The notes beneath the pieces are model-generated. The model saw only the letters and a program-made list of their open reading frames with translations. It searched no databases and was not told where the DNA came from. From JBDTMC01 sp039934475 (GTDB taxonomy: Bacteria; Acidobacteriota; Terriglobia; Bryobacterales; Bryobacteraceae), in the NCBI GenBank assembly GCA_039934475.1, contig JBDTMC010000005.1, forward strand, positions 1 to 45,425: a stretch of DNA of 45,425 nt. The letters run 5' to 3'. The position numbers and the translations under genes were made by a program. Below are positions 6,699 to 15,498 of this stretch, piece after piece; positions within the stretch are counted from its first letter, which is position 1; every line of letters starts with the position of its first letter.

Positions 6699-8678
6699 AT
6701 GTCTTTTAGCATCAACACCAACATCGCCTCCCTGCAGGCCCAGGAAAACCTGCGCATGAGCACCGACTTCCAGGCGAAAACCATTAACCGCGTGACTTCC
6801 GGCCTGCGTATTGTCAATTCCGGCGACGATGCCGCCGGTCTGGCCATCGCCAATGGGTATCGTTCCGACATTAGCGTCCTCACACAGGGAGTCCGCAATG
6901 CCAACGATGGGATCAGCCTCCTCCAGATCATCGACGGCGGCATGAATAACATCTCCCAACTGCTGGACCGCGCCCGCACCCTCGCCACCCAATCGGCCTC
7001 CGGTACCTTCACCGGCGACCGCAATGTCTTGAACGACGAATTTAAGAGTGTGGTTGCCGAAATCGACCGCCAGTCTCAGGTCATCGGACTGAACACCGGC
7101 GGCTCCTATGCCCGTAACCTCTCGGTCTTCGTCGGCGGTGGCAAAGGCATCTCCGACGCCGCCATCCAAACCAACGGCACCCTCACCATAGACCTCTCCG
7201 GTTCCACCGTAGACGCCAACAGCCTCGGCCTCAAAGGCGTGCAAGCGCAAGGCACGGCCGACCTCAGTGGCAAGACCACCGCAACCACCGTCACGGCCAT
7301 TCTTACCGACGTCGCCAACCAGGCTTCTCTCGCCCAAGCCGGCTACACCGACTTCTACCTCGCCGGGCCCGGCTTCAACGGCACCGGAGCCAACACAGCC
7401 ATCCGTGTCAGCGTGAACACCGCCGGTATCTCCAGCGCCAGCAATCTGGTGAACGCCATTAACAGCGCCATCGATAACGCCGGTAACGTCTCCACCCAGC
7501 AGGCTACGGCCTTCAAGAACGCCGGCATCCGGGCCACCGTCGTCAGCGATCCGGCCACCGGTAAACAGACGCTCGCCTTTACTTCACCCACCAGCGCCTT
7601 CCAGGTGCGCGGCGGCGACGAAATGGCCAACGCCTTCATGGGCCACGTCACCGGCAGCACCGGCGATGCCGATTTCAATCAGGTCGCCTACACCAGCGAT
7701 GTCAGCGCCGCCTCCAGCACCGGAGTCAACGTACTCCTCAACGGCACTACTACCAGCCTCACCGTCAACGGCGCGGCCACTCTTTCTGAGCTCTCTATCA
7801 ACGTCAACACAGCCCTTGCCACCGCCGGTCTCTCCGATCTGTACGCGGTCGTCGACGGTTCCAACGTCAACGTCTTCAGCCGCTCCGGCCAGAGCTTCTC
7901 ACTCGACGTGACAGCCGGAGGTAACCTCGCCACCGCCACCGGCGTCACAGCCTCCAGCGTCGTTGCCGATAGCTGGTTTAATTCCAAAGGCGACTACACC
8001 ATCGACAACGGCGGCACCCCGTTTGTCTGGGCCGACATCAGCGGAACGAATCAGCAAACTGTTTCCGTGACGGCTACCGACGCCCAGGGAACAATTCATT
8101 CCAAGACCATCCAGCTCACCAACGCCAATGCCGGCACCATCGACGATGCCCTCAAGACCATCAACGACGCATTGATGACCACCAGCGACACAACGCTTCA
8201 GAACATCGTCGCCTTGAAGGATGCCCATGGCTCCACCACCGGGGTTCGCTTCTCCAGCACCGTCGCCAACTTCAACGTCTCTCTCGGCACCGAAGTCGCC
8301 GCCAATGAGGGCATCGGAGGCGCCGGCCAGCAGGGCGCCGTCTACACCGCGGCCCAGGATGGTTCCGCCACTACCGCCGATATCAGCACCGAGCAAGGGG
8401 CGCTCGACGCCGTCGCCTCGCTCGCCAAAGCCGTCGGCGATCTCGGCAAAGCGCAAGCCGTTGTCGGTAAGGGCCAGAACGAGTTCAACTACGCCGTCAA
8501 CCTCGCGCAGAGTCAGTTGTCAAACCTCGCCGCCGCCGAAAGCCGCATCCGCGACGCCGATCTGGCGGCCGAAGCTGCCAACCTGACGAAAGCCCAAACC
8601 GGGATCCAGGCCGGTATCGCTGCCCTTGCTCAGGCCAATTCCGCCCCACAAGCCGTACTTAGCCTCCTCAAGGGTTAA
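6699..8678 (+). CDS. fliC: Flagellin 2 (tandem paralogue)
   Basis: A second 659-residue flagellin of exactly the same length and with no visible alignment gaps against flagellin 1. D0/D1 ends are nearly identical (QAKTINRVTSGLRIVNSGDD; SRIRDADLAAEAANLTKAQT), and differences concentrate in the central domain, where blocks such as VDGSNVNVFSRSGQSFSLDV remain identical. The ATG at 6699 has AGGAG 6 nt upstream. Tandem flagellins often form one filament with different segments, or allow separate regulation; the leaders here differ outside the shared hairpin. It is followed 31 nt later by a glycosyltransferase gene. Confidence 0.96.
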   Translation: MSFSINTNIASLQAQENLRMSTDFQAKTINRVTSGLRIVNSGDDAAGLAIANGYRSDISVLTQGVRNANDGISLLQIIDGGMNNISQLLDRARTLATQSASGTFTGDRNVLNDEFKSVVAEIDRQSQVIGLNTGGSYARNLSVFVGGGKGISDAAIQTNGTLTIDLSGSTVDANSLGLKGVQAQGTADLSGKTTATTVTAILTDVANQASLAQAGYTDFYLAGPGFNGTGANTAIRVSVNTAGISSASNLVNAINSAIDNAGNVSTQQATAFKNAGIRATVVSDPATGKQTLAFTSPTSAFQVRGGDEMANAFMGHVTGSTGDADFNQVAYTSDVSAASSTGVNVLLNGTTTSLTVNGAATLSELSINVNTALATAGLSDLYAVVDGSNVNVFSRSGQSFSLDVTAGGNLATATGVTASSVVADSWFNSKGDYTIDNGGTPFVWADISGTNQQTVSVTATDAQGTIHSKTIQLTNANAGTIDDALKTINDALMTTSDTTLQNIVALKDAHGSTTGVRFSSTVANFNVSLGTEVAANEGIGGAGQQGAVYTAAQDGSATTADISTEQGALDAVASLAKAVGDLGKAQAVVGKGQNEFNYAVNLAQSQLSNLAAAESRIRDADLAAEAANLTKAQTGIQAGIAALAQANSAPQAVLSLLKG

Positions 8679-8685
8679 ACCTTAG

Positions 8686-8739
8686 CGCCCAATCCGCCGA
8701 TAGCCAGTTATGGCGCTTACCACTACGGCGGATTGGGCG
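8686..8739 (+). promoter_or_regulatory. 14-bp inverted repeat enclosing the start codon of the glycosyltransferase
   Basis: CGCCCAATCCGCCG at 8686-8699 and its exact reverse complement at 8726-8739 flank a 26-nt loop that contains the ATG at 8710. The second arm is inside codons 6-10 of the gene. It could act as the terminator of the flagellin transcript, as a device keeping the glycosyltransferase poorly translated relative to flagellin, or both. There is no T tract, so the translational role seems at least as likely. Confidence 0.65.
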
Positions 8740-11475
8740 GATCGTGCCTGCGAGACCGCCTTCAAGCATTACCATTCCGGTCTGCCGGACGAGGCCCGCC
8801 AGCTCTGCATCCGCATCCTGGAAGTGCAACCTGCCTACGGCCAGGCGCTCTATCTGCTGGCCCTCATCGCCATAAACTCAGGCGATCCGCAGTTAGCCTT
8901 GGGTCTAGCCGGCGAGTCCGTGCGGCTGTTGCCAAACGTCTCCCATTGCCATCTCCTGCGAGGACAGATTCTGTTCCGCCTGCGCCGCTGGGACGAAGCC
9001 GCCGACAGCGTCCTCGAGTCACTGCGGCTGAAGCCAACCGAGGCCGACGCGCTTACCTGCCTTGCCCACATTCGGAAAGCGCAGGATCGCCCCGAAGACG
9101 CCGTCGAACTGTATGAACGCAGCCTATCGTTGCGGCCAGACCACTTTGAAACCCTGGCCGAATTGGGCACCGTGCTCCGTAGCGTGCGCCGCCAGCAAGA
9201 TGCGATGCAGCGCTACCTCACCGCTCTCGCCCTGCTCCCCGATCACGCCATGGTGCGTAACAATCTTGCCCTTGCCTATGGAGAGGCCGGCCAACCGGAC
9301 CGCGGCGTAGCCTTGCTCGAAGAGGCCATCGGTTTGGCGCCGGACGTGATCCAATACCGCTTCAACCTCGCCCAGTTATACTCCTTCGCCGGGCGTTATG
9401 AGGATGCCCGTTGCACTCTCAAAGACGTCACCCGACGCGATCCCCACATGCTCGAAGCAGCCGTCCAGATGGGGCCGCTGCTGTTCCACCTCGGCCGCGT
9501 CTCCGAAGCACTGGCCTGGAATCGCGAGCACATGCCTGCGGCGCGCAAGACTCCCGAGACACACGCCATGCTGCTTATGGCCGCCCACTACGATCCTTCT
9601 CTGAGCGCCGCTGAAGTCTATGCCGAACACCGCCAGTGGGCTTCCCTTCATGCCCCGCCCTGCCCCAGCCGTCCTCCCGTACAGGCGCGGCTAGGCAAGA
9701 TTCGCCTCGGCTACGTCTCCTCGGATTTCTATCGCCATCCCGTCGGCTGGTTCCTTCACCCCGTCATCAAGGCCCACAACACCAGTGAGTTCGAGATCTA
9801 CTGTTACTCCACCGGCATCAAGACTGATTCGTTGACGGACGAATTCCGCAGCCGGTCCGTCTGGAGGGAAGCCTCAGGCTGGGGGCCGGAGCGCCTCGCC
9901 ACAGTGATCCGTAACGACGCCATTGATATTCTGGTTGACCTCGGAGGATTCACCGCCAACAACCGCCTGCTCACCTTCGCCCTTCGGCCTGCCCCGGTCC
10001 AGGTCACCTGGCTCGGCTATCCGCATAGCACCGGACTCGACGCCGTCGACTACCGTCTCACCGACGTCTGGGCCGACCCCCCGGGCCACAGCGAGCAACT
10101 CCATTCCGAGATACTTGTCCGTCTGCCCGATGGTTTCCTCTGTTATGGCGCTGATCCGGACTCGCCCGCGCCTGAAGCCCCCACCGGGCCAATCACGTTT
10201 GGTTGTTTCAACGGCCTGGCCAAGATCAATGACTCCGTCGTCGAAGTCTGGGCGCGCATTCTCAACCGGGTCCCCGAATCGCGGCTCTATTTGAAGTCCC
10301 GCCCGTTACAATGCGACGCTACGCTAGCCATAATGCGCGACCGCTTTGCCGCCGCCGGTATCGATCCTTCGCGTCTTCTCATGGACGGCTTCGATGGTTC
10401 CCATGCCGATCACCTCGCTGCCTACAACAAGGTGGATGTCGCGCTGGACTCGTTCCCCTACAACGGCACCACCACCACCTACGACGCGCTATGGATGGGT
10501 GTCCCCACGGTGGCGCTGGAAGGGGATCGCCATGCCAGCCGCGTCTGCGCCAGCATCCTCCACCGCGCCGGACACGGCGAATGGCTGGCCGCTACACCCC
10601 AGGAATATGAAGACATCGCCGTCCGTCTCGCCGCGGAGCCACGGCCGCCACAACGTCACCGCCTGTTGCCGCCGTCGATGACCGATGGCCCGGCCTTCAC
10701 ACACACGCTCGAAGCCGCCTATAAAGGGATGCTCCCTACCGTCGATGAAACCCTGCGCCGCGAGGTGGCCTCCAAGCCGTTCTGGTATCACAAGATCGAA
10801 CTCCCCGGCGGCATCGTCACACCAGGGTGGGCGCCGCTTTCGCGCGATGCCTATCGCATTCCTCAAGACCTCACCGGCAAGCGCGTGCTCGACGTGGGAG
10901 CCTGGGACGGCTACTGGACCTTCCTCGCTCTCAAACGCGGCGCCCGCGAAGTGGTCGCCATCGACGACTTCTCCGACTTCCTGGGCAGCCTCAATCAAAG
11001 CGACCGCCGCGCCTGGGAGAACTTCGATCTCTGCCGCGACGCCTTGGGCTACACCGAATCACGCTGCCGCCGCGTCGAGATGTCGGTCTATAACATCACT
11101 CCGGAGTTGTTGGGCCGTTTCGATGTCGTCTTCTTCTTCGGCACGCTCTACCACCTGCGCCATCCCTTGCTGGCGCTCGATCGCCTGGCGGCCATTTGCG
11201 ATGAAGAGATCTACGTCGAATCGGCGATCCTCGATGACTTCAGCCCTTATCGCGGAGGCCTTGGCCAAGGCTATCCCGGGCAGATGGTAATGGAGTTCTA
11301 CCCGGACAACCAATACGGGGCCAACCACACCAACTTCTGGGCGCCCAGCTTGCTCTGCCTCACGCAAATGGTTCGTTCCGCCGGTTTTCCGAACGTCAAC
11401 GGCTGGAAGCTGACAGACAATCCACCCGGCCTGCCCACGTGCCGCGGCTTTGCCAAAGGAACCAGACATGTTTAG
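8710..11475 (+). CDS. TPR / O-GlcNAc-transferase (GT41) / methyltransferase fusion, probable flagellin-modifying enzyme
   Basis: A 921-residue three-part protein. Residues ~10-290 are TPR repeats (e.g. DHFETLAELGTVLRSVRRQQ). From ~325 the GT41 catalytic region follows: LGYVSSDFYRHPVGWFLHP with the conserved His-Pro, FGCFNGLAKINDSVVEVWA, and DVALDSFPYNGTTTTYDALW with WMGVPTV and ASRVCASIL, matching the UDP-GlcNAc site of human OGT. From ~690 a class I methyltransferase follows (GKRVLDVGAWDGYWTFLALK, then FDVVFFFGTLYHLRHPL), similar to CmoB-like and DUF1698-like enzymes. Family knowledge says it adds a hexose or HexNAc to Ser/Thr; the fused methylase could cap the sugar. Its place right after two flagellins suggests flagellin as substrate. 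The start lies in a hairpin loop with a weak ribosome binding site. Confidence 0.9.
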   Translation: MALTTTADWADRACETAFKHYHSGLPDEARQLCIRILEVQPAYGQALYLLALIAINSGDPQLALGLAGESVRLLPNVSHCHLLRGQILFRLRRWDEAADSVLESLRLKPTEADALTCLAHIRKAQDRPEDAVELYERSLSLRPDHFETLAELGTVLRSVRRQQDAMQRYLTALALLPDHAMVRNNLALAYGEAGQPDRGVALLEEAIGLAPDVIQYRFNLAQLYSFAGRYEDARCTLKDVTRRDPHMLEAAVQMGPLLFHLGRVSEALAWNREHMPAARKTPETHAMLLMAAHYDPSLSAAEVYAEHRQWASLHAPPCPSRPPVQARLGKIRLGYVSSDFYRHPVGWFLHPVIKAHNTSEFEIYCYSTGIKTDSLTDEFRSRSVWREASGWGPERLATVIRNDAIDILVDLGGFTANNRLLTFALRPAPVQVTWLGYPHSTGLDAVDYRLTDVWADPPGHSEQLHSEILVRLPDGFLCYGADPDSPAPEAPTGPITFGCFNGLAKINDSVVEVWARILNRVPESRLYLKSRPLQCDATLAIMRDRFAAAGIDPSRLLMDGFDGSHADHLAAYNKVDVALDSFPYNGTTTTYDALWMGVPTVALEGDRHASRVCASILHRAGHGEWLAATPQEYEDIAVRLAAEPRPPQRHRLLPPSMTDGPAFTHTLEAAYKGMLPTVDETLRREVASKPFWYHKIELPGGIVTPGWAPLSRDAYRIPQDLTGKRVLDVGAWDGYWTFLALKRGAREVVAIDDFSDFLGSLNQSDRRAWENFDLCRDALGYTESRCRRVEMSVYNITPELLGRFDVVFFFGTLYHLRHPLLALDRLAAICDEEIYVESAILDDFSPYRGGLGQGYPGQMVMEFYPDNQYGANHTNFWAPSLLCLTQMVRSAGFPNVNGWKLTDNPPGLPTCRGFAKGTRHV

Positions 11476-12329
11476 CCTCTTCGATCTGCCCGCGCTGCAC
11501 GACACGCGAATCCATGTCGTGGATGTCGGCGCCATGGCCATTGATGAAGACATCTATGCACCGCTCGAGAGGGCCGGACGCGCCACCGTACTCGGCTTTG
11601 AACCGGTGCCCGAGGAGTGCGCCAATCTGAATGCCAACGCCAGGCCTGGACACCGCTACGTCCCGCAAGCTGTGGGCGATGGCCGTACCCGAACGCTGCA
11701 CCTCTGCAACTACAGCATGACCAGTTCTCTCTACGAGCCTGAGAGTGACTTGCTCAACCTGTTACCACGCCCTCGGCGAGCTGGTGCAGGTAGTCGGCAC
11801 AGTGGAGCTGAAGACCGTTCGCCTCGACGATATTCCCGCAGCCCTCGGGGCTGATTTTTTGAAGCTGGACGTGCAGGGCGCCGAACTTGATGTTCTCCTC
11901 GGCGCGCCAATTACGCTCAGTCACACGCTGGTGGTCCACACCGAAGTCGAGTTCGTGCCGCTCTACCGGCACCAGCCGCTCTTCGCCGAAGTGGATCAGG
12001 AGCTGCGCCGCCGCGGCTTCTACTTCCATCGCTTCCAGCGCATGTCGGGCCGCCCCATGAAACCGCTGTTGCGGAACAACGATCCGGTGCTCTCCATGGG
12101 ACAAGCCTTGTGGGCCGACGCCGTCTACGTGCAAGATCCGCTGCGCCGGCACGAACGTACCCCGGAGGCACTACTGAAGCTCGCCGCCATCATGCACGAG
12201 GTCTACGAATGCTTCGACTACACGGCCAAAGTATTCGAGGCGTACGACCGGCTGACAGGCGCGCAGGTTCGCAATAGCTATCTGGCGCGGCTTATCGCCC
12301 AGCCCGATCCCGCGGCGGTACCGGCGTAG
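11468..12329 (+). pseudogene. FkbM-family methyltransferase interrupted by a one-base frameshift
   Basis: Two frames together make one FkbM-type methyltransferase. The first (from ATG 11468) gives IHVVDVGAMAIDEDIYAPL, then VLGFEPVPEECANLN, and runs to about 11760. The second continues with YHALGELVQVVGTVELKTV, then FLKLDVQGAELDVLLGA, and VVHTEVEFVPLYRHQPLFAE to 12329. Removing one T of the TT at 11762-11763 joins them as LNLYHALGEL without loss of residues. Family members O-methylate sugars or other small groups. It overlaps the preceding glycosyltransferase gene by 8 nt, so it probably belongs to the flagellin-decoration unit. Either a recent inactivating insertion or a sequencing error; everything else looks intact. 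Its end overlaps a convergent TPR gene by 38 nt. Confidence 0.85.
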
Positions 12330-13104
12330 CGCGCGTCAAGTCGGCATACTTCGCCGCCATTTCGGCATTGCCCAGCCGCCGGTAGATTTGCTCCAGCAGC
12401 GCATACACCTGCAGATCGATCACCGCACCCGCGGGGTCGGCCAGGTCGCGCGCCGCCTCGGCATCCTGGCGCGCCGTCTCATACTGGCGCAACCGCAGAT
12501 TCAGCTTCGCCCTCTCATAACGAATCGCCCGCGAACGCGGCACCAGATCTACGGCACGGTCGAGATGTGTCTTGCTGTCGTTCAACCGGTTCAACTTCAA
12601 CAGCAGCCGGCCATAATTGAACTCGAGATAGGAATCGAAGAGCGGACCTTCGTTCACCGCCAGCCCACGCTTAAAGGCCTCTTCGGCCCGCGCCACTTCG
12701 CCCAGCGGCTCCAGGTTCAGGCCAAGGTAATCCCACGCTCGCGGGTTCTTCGGATCGATTTGCACCACTTTCTGAAAGTGCGCCACGGCGTCGGAATACT
12801 GCTTGGTACGATCGAACTGCCCCCCCAGATTGAAATGCGCATCGGCGTTGTTGGGATCCAGTTTCAAGGCCCGCTCCAGCATTACCCGGCCGTCGGCCGG
12901 CTGCCCCTTCATGGTGAGTAACTGGCCCCGTAAGGCGAGCAAATTCGCACAACTCGGGAACTGCGCTACAGCCGCCTCCGAGATTGAATCCGCTTGCGGA
13001 TACCGCCGCTGTGCCATCAACTGCCGCGCCTCGCTGACGACGGACGCGCAGTCCTGCGCATGGAGGAATCCGCCCCACACCAGCAGCAACAGAAGATGCT
13101 TCAC
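12292..13104 (-). CDS. Exported TPR protein
   Basis: A 270-residue protein beginning MKHLLLLLVWGGFLHAQDC, a signal peptide with a likely cut after HAQ. It is followed by about six TPR units, among them RYPQADSISEAAVAQFPSCA, then ALKLDPNNADAHFNLGGQF and VVQIDPKNPRAWDYLGLNL. It would be a periplasmic protein-protein interaction scaffold. Its ATG overlaps the stop of the upstream ASPIC/UnbV gene by 4 nt, so the two are translationally coupled. The 3' end overlaps the convergent FkbM gene. Confidence 0.85.
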   Translation of the reverse strand: MKHLLLLLVWGGFLHAQDCASVVSEARQLMAQRRYPQADSISEAAVAQFPSCANLLALRGQLLTMKGQPADGRVMLERALKLDPNNADAHFNLGGQFDRTKQYSDAVAHFQKVVQIDPKNPRAWDYLGLNLEPLGEVARAEEAFKRGLAVNEGPLFDSYLEFNYGRLLLKLNRLNDSKTHLDRAVDLVPRSRAIRYERAKLNLRLRQYETARQDAEAARDLADPAGAVIDLQVYALLEQIYRRLGNAEMAAKYADLTRATPVPPRDRAGR

Positions 13105-14747
13105 TGCTCCACCACCTTCAGAACCTGATCCGCTTTCACGTTGTGCAGCACTTGTTTGCGGCCGCTCGGCCAGATGAGTTCGATCTCTTTCACCATCGCA
13201 TCGGCGCCCAGGCCGAAGTGCGCCCGTGGATCCACGGAACTGGCATAACTCCCCGCGGTGGTCACATGGTTATAGCGCACCGCGCCCGTTGCCGTAGTCA
13301 CTTTGATGCGCAATCCGATGCCGTCGCGGTTACTCTGTTTGCCTTCCGGTTGAATCAGCAGCCAGTGATTCGCGCCTGCTGTTTCGTTCATCAACACCTC
13401 GGCAGGACCTCCGATCACTGAGACCACGACGTCCATGCGGCCATCGTTGTTGAGGTCGCCGAAGGCCGCACCCCGATGCGCCGCCGGCTTCCAAGCCGCG
13501 CCCACTTGGGCCGTAACATCGCGAAACCCACCGCTGCCCGTATTGCGAAAGATCGTATTCATCTGCCGGTAATGCTGTGCCTTATCAAGATCCGCGTTCT
13601 CGCTGGCATGCGAGTTCGCCGAAAACAGATCTTTCCATCCGTCGTTATCGAAGTCCACAATACCCGCGCCCCAACCACTCAATTTGAAACTGGCAAAGCC
13701 CATCCCCGCCTGATACGTGTCGCTCAGGAACAGGCCTCCGCCATCGTTGCGATACAAGGGAAACGTCTCTCCGCCCAGCGCGGTGACAAAAACATCCGGG
13801 CGGCCATCGTTGTTCCAGTCGCGGAAGTCGGCGCCCATCGACGACACCGGCACGCCATCGTCATTGAAGGCCACCGCCGATTCCACCCCTGCCTCGACAA
13901 ACTTCTTCCCGCCGACGTTGTGAAAGAGGAAATTGCGCTCATTGTCGTTGGCGACGAAGATATCCATCCAGCCATCGCCGTCGTAATCCGCCACAGCGAC
14001 GCCCATTCCTTTGCCGCGCTGCGCGGCTATGCCCATGGCGGCCGAAACGTCGGTGAACGTGCCGTCGCCGTTGTTATGAAAGAGCAGGTTTGGCAGAGGC
14101 TGATAGAGCGACGGCGGACACGCCAGGCGCTTCCCCACAGGCCCGCAAACCTTCGAATTCGCCGGAGTCCAATCGAGGTAGTTGGCGACAAACAGGTCGA
14201 GCCGGCCATCATTGTCGTAGTCGAGCCAGACCGCGCTCACTGACCATGGCTTGGGCGTCCCGCCGCCCACATGAGCCTTCTCCGTGACATCGCTGAACGT
14301 GCCGTCGTGGTTGTTGTGATAGAGGAAGTTGCGGTTGTAGCCGGTGACGTAGAGATCGGGCCAGCCGTCGTTGTCATAATCGGCCGCCGCCGCGCCCATA
14401 CTGTAGCCTTCGCCGCGGACGCCCGCATGAGTGGTGACATCGGTGAAGGTCCCGTCGTGATTGTTGCGGTACAGCCGGTTGTAGTAGCGCGGGTCACTCT
14501 TGACGAAGCCAGGTATCGTAGCGCCGTTGGCGAAGAAGATATCGAGATAGCCGTCATGGTCAAAGTCGATCAGCGCGACTCCACCGCTCATGGTGTCGAG
14601 GAGAGGTTTATCCGGCGTGGTGCCATTATTGAGAACGAAGGTGATTCCCGAACGCGGCTGCTGGTTGACCAAGCGGATCGGCGAGGAGACGCTCATCGCG
14701 AGCAGGCACACCGGGAAAGAGAAGCGCAAGATCGTCACGAGTTTCAA
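13101..14747 (-). CDS. CRTAC1-like protein: FG-GAP/VCBS repeats with C-terminal ASPIC/UnbV domain
   Basis: A 548-residue exported protein. After a signal segment (KLVTILRFSFPVCLLAMSVS) come seven or so FG-GAP-like repeats with calcium-type loops such as DFDHDGYLDIFFANG, DYDNDGWPDLYVTGYN, DYDNDGRLDLFVANYL and DFDNDGWKDLFSANS, forming a beta-propeller. The last ~70 residues (GAVRYNHVTTAGSYASS, DPRAHFGLG, VKEIELIWPSGRKQV) are the ASPIC/UnbV domain. Proteins of this architecture are abundant in Acidobacteria and Planctomycetes; their biochemical role is not firmly known, and surface or periplasmic ligand binding is the usual guess. It forms a two-gene operon with the downstream TPR protein. Confidence 0.92.
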   Translation of the reverse strand: MKLVTILRFSFPVCLLAMSVSSPIRLVNQQPRSGITFVLNNGTTPDKPLLDTMSGGVALIDFDHDGYLDIFFANGATIPGFVKSDPRYYNRLYRNNHDGTFTDVTTHAGVRGEGYSMGAAAADYDNDGWPDLYVTGYNRNFLYHNNHDGTFSDVTEKAHVGGGTPKPWSVSAVWLDYDNDGRLDLFVANYLDWTPANSKVCGPVGKRLACPPSLYQPLPNLLFHNNGDGTFTDVSAAMGIAAQRGKGMGVAVADYDGDGWMDIFVANDNERNFLFHNVGGKKFVEAGVESAVAFNDDGVPVSSMGADFRDWNNDGRPDVFVTALGGETFPLYRNDGGGLFLSDTYQAGMGFASFKLSGWGAGIVDFDNDGWKDLFSANSHASENADLDKAQHYRQMNTIFRNTGSGGFRDVTAQVGAAWKPAAHRGAAFGDLNNDGRMDVVVSVIGGPAEVLMNETAGANHWLLIQPEGKQSNRDGIGLRIKVTTATGAVRYNHVTTAGSYASSVDPRAHFGLGADAMVKEIELIWPSGRKQVLHNVKADQVLKVVEQ

Positions 14748-14832
14748 GTATAAACAGGGGTGTGGCCAACAGCATCGTTTATGGCCTGCAAGAACCTACT
14801 ATTCGTGATGGTGATCGCACCAACGCTGAACT

Positions 14833-15225
14833 TTGGAACGTCAACCGGTCCCTATGCCGGCCATCGCGTTTCGCGTGCTTGAGGCAATCGCCCTTGGTCA
14901 AGCTGCAGCGAGCGAGCCGCAAGCAGAGCGCGATCTACGGCTACCGTCAGCATGCTTACGAGATCCGGGTTTTGTCTCCTGGACCGTACGGGAACTCGCC
15001 GTGCCGCGGCTCGGCGAAACCGGTAAGGCGGAAGCAGACCGATTCCTCAGGGACTTCAAGATCGAATACGTGGGACCCGATGACCCAGGCCACCGGATTT
15101 GGCATGCCTTACAGGTTGCGATTCGGGCTGTCCAGTATGTCAATATTACCGGCTCTGGAGAAAGAGGACAGTTTTTGGAGGCGGTGTCGAAGAGGACGAT
15201 CACTCAAGCACCAGTACGGTGGTGA
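14833..15225 (+). CDS. Unidentified protein, possibly frameshifted near its end
   Basis: A 130-codon frame with coding-like composition: MPAIAFRVLEAIALGQAAAS early, then CLRDPGFVSWTVRELAVPRL, and HRIWHALQVAIRAVQYVNIT. I recognise no family. The likely start is ATG 14833 or the in-frame ATG at 14854. In another frame the following sequence reads TVVKHWAVDQICDVGLLASS and PVAAQWLRYAYME up to 15317, which also looks like protein, so the gene may continue there after a one-base shift around 15200. It lies alone between minus-strand genes. The role is unknown. Confidence 0.35.
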   Translation: MERQPVPMPAIAFRVLEAIALGQAAASEPQAERDLRLPSACLRDPGFVSWTVRELAVPRLGETGKAEADRFLRDFKIEYVGPDDPGHRIWHALQVAIRAVQYVNITGSGERGQFLEAVSKRTITQAPVRW

Positions 15226-15498
15226 AACACTGGGCAGTGGATCAGATTTGTGATGTTGGCCTGTTGGCGTCGAGCCCGGTTGCAGCGCAATGGCTGAGGT
15301 ACGCTTATATGGAGTAGGGCGTTGAGGATGAGGTCGCCAACTGTGAAGCTTCGCTTCCTGGTAAATTCCGGAACCTGACGCTATCCGATCAGCGCCGGAC
15401 TCGACGCCATTGGTTTGGCCGAGCTGGCTACGATGCTCGCTGGTCTGTAGTTAGCTGAGGCCCGCACGAAGTCACCTTGGCGCTCAAAAAATAAGAGC

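Noticed and set aside
13476..14243. 255-codon frame opposite the ASPIC/UnbV gene
   Set aside because: Antisense shadow created by repeated Asp/Asn/Gly codons of the FG-GAP repeats.
15381..15498. Possible terminator after the 517-aa TPR gene (GCTC...GAGC around a T run)
   Set aside because: The stem is only four base pairs; not enough to call. The gap 15226-15498 otherwise shows nothing recognisable.
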